Source: Prevotellaceae bacterium UBA7028 (GTDB lineage: Bacteria; Bacteroidota; Bacteroidia; Bacteroidales; Bacteroidaceae). Taken from it: 15,472 nucleotides of DNA. The stretch lies in the NCBI GenBank assembly GCA_002494215.1, contig DLBF01000161.1:1-15472 (forward strand), in the 5' to 3' direction. Shown piece by piece: positions 15,016-15,472 of the stretch. The position numbers and the translations under genes are program-made. Below the pieces are notes generated by a model. The model did not search any database. It was not told the origin of the DNA and saw only the letters and a program-made list of their open reading frames with translations. How positions within the stretch are numbered: the first letter of the stretch is position 1; each line of letters starts with the position of its first letter.

Positions 15016-15055
15016 TACAACAAAAGGCTTGGATTTCTCCAAGCCTTTTGTTGTA
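15016..15055 (+). terminator. Intrinsic terminator after the DUF1080 gene
   Basis: A perfect 18-bp stem (15016-15033 with 15038-15055) closes a 4-nt loop TTTC, starting directly after the stop codon. The stem has a GC-richer core (GGCTTGGA/TCCAAGCC) flanked by A-rich and T-rich arms, so the T tract lies in the 3' arm. The symmetry could let it act in both directions. Confidence 0.9.
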
Positions 15056-15130
15056 ATTCATAATTCACGATTAAAGCAACGTATGTATGTTGATATAATT
15101 TTGAATTTATAATTTTGAAATTTGAATTTT

Positions 15131-15159
15131 AAAAAAGCCTGCTCGAAGCGGGCTTTTTT
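15131..15159 (-). terminator. Intrinsic terminator of the prephenate dehydrogenase gene
   Basis: AAAAAAGCCTGC (15131-15142) pairs with GCGGGCTTTTTT (15148-15159) around TCGAA, with one T-G mismatch or wobble. On the minus strand it begins 1 nt after the stop codon at 15161 and ends in six T, a standard factor-independent terminator. It may also act as a backup for the plus strand. The 75 bp between this and the previous hairpin are AT-rich with nothing recognisable. Confidence 0.88.
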
Positions 15160-15160
15160 G

Positions 15161-15472
15161 TTACTGAATATTTTTGCGAATCTTAACCAGATACTGGTTG
15201 AGCGCGTCTTCGTTGCGGTCGTCAATAATCTGGATGAGCTCTTTCAGTTCGGCACGTATCTGCTCAACGTGCGATTTTGTTTTAGGATTAAAGAGAATTT
15301 CGCGTAGCAGGGTGTCGTCCTCCGACAGTACACCGCGGGCAATCTTCAGGTGACGCTTGAAGGTGGTACCGGGCGAATCCTGATGCTTCATAACGGCGCT
15401 GAAAACAAAGGTGCTGACAAAGGGAACGGACAGGGAGTAGGCCATAGCCTCGTCGTGCTCCTCAAAGGTGTA
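15161..15472 (-). CDS. tyrA: Prephenate dehydrogenase, C-terminal part (cut by window edge)
   Basis: The final 103 residues of a protein that enters from the right edge are visible; the frame is open to 15472, so an internal Met at 15445 is not the start. The visible part begins YTFEEHDEAMAYSLSVPF, the C-terminal all-helical domain segment of prephenate dehydrogenases, where the E-E-H-D sequence and the following helix line the dimer and active site. Helices with FSAVMKHQDSPGTTFKRHLKIARGVLSEDDTLLREIL follow and match the style of Bacteroidales TyrA. The enzyme oxidatively decarboxylates prephenate to 4-hydroxyphenylpyruvate in tyrosine synthesis. The Rossmann domain lies outside the window, so the call rests on the helical domain alone. 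Confidence 0.75.
   Translation of the reverse strand, partial: YTFEEHDEAMAYSLSVPFVSTFVFSAVMKHQDSPGTTFKRHLKIARGVLSEDDTLLREILFNPKTKSHVEQIRAELKELIQIIDDRNEDALNQYLVKIRKNIQ

Noticed and set aside
14410..15042. 210-codon minus-strand frame opposite the DUF1080 gene
   Set aside because: It starts inside the terminator hairpin, has no promoter, and lies wholly over a well-supported gene with clear domain motifs.

Overview
The window looks like an ordinary chromosomal stretch from a Bacteroidales bacterium, most likely Prevotella or a close relative. Four signs support this. Several intergenic regions carry the Bacteroidetes promoter pair (a -33 TTTG-like box and a -7 TAnnTTTG box). Starts mostly lack strong Shine-Dalgarno sequences. 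Families typical of Bacteroidetes are present: a large 'putative porin', a DUF4468-like protein, LytTR regulation and a DUF1080 lipoprotein. The short lipoprotein and OMP signal peptides also fit. The genus is inferred; no rRNA is present. I see no tRNA or rRNA gene, insertion sequence, integrase, phage gene or CRISPR array.

Layout, left to right. At 1-1052 (minus) a Gfo/Idh/MocA oxidoreductase is followed 5 bp later by the start of a HAD-family hydrolase that runs off the left edge. At 1133-1933 (plus) lies a multi-pass membrane protein of unknown function, transcribed divergently from a palindromic double promoter. From 10055 down to 1892 (minus) runs one tight series of eight genes with gaps of 7-38 bp: TolC-like outer-membrane channel, MacA-like adaptor, MacB-like ATPase, MacB-like permease, a stand-alone LytTR DNA-binding protein, a DUF4468-like secreted protein, a two-helix membrane protein, and a porin. 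The natural reading is one transcription unit for a tripartite efflux or export pump that also encodes a possible regulator and envelope proteins.

The right third is housekeeping and metabolism. At 10261-10866 (plus) is riboflavin synthase, whose stop codon abuts the stop of convergent ligA (10867-12876, minus). ligA and dapA (13007-13894, plus) diverge from separate promoters with good matches to the consensus. A peculiar intergenic segment follows, with a C5G8 tract, two contiguous 22-bp repeats and a nested palindrome. Then comes a DUF1080 lipoprotein with a striking cysteine cluster (14137-15015, plus), ended by a perfect 18-bp terminator hairpin. Last is the C-terminal part of a probable prephenate dehydrogenase (15161 to the right edge, minus) with its own terminator.

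The most unusual points are the eight-gene efflux/LytTR/porin unit with a receiver-less LytTR protein, the cysteine-rich tether of the DUF1080 lipoprotein, the repeat-and-palindrome segment at 13927-13999, and the AGATAAT heptamer array that runs into a start codon at 4394. I do not see a demonstrably new multi-gene system; these are leads.
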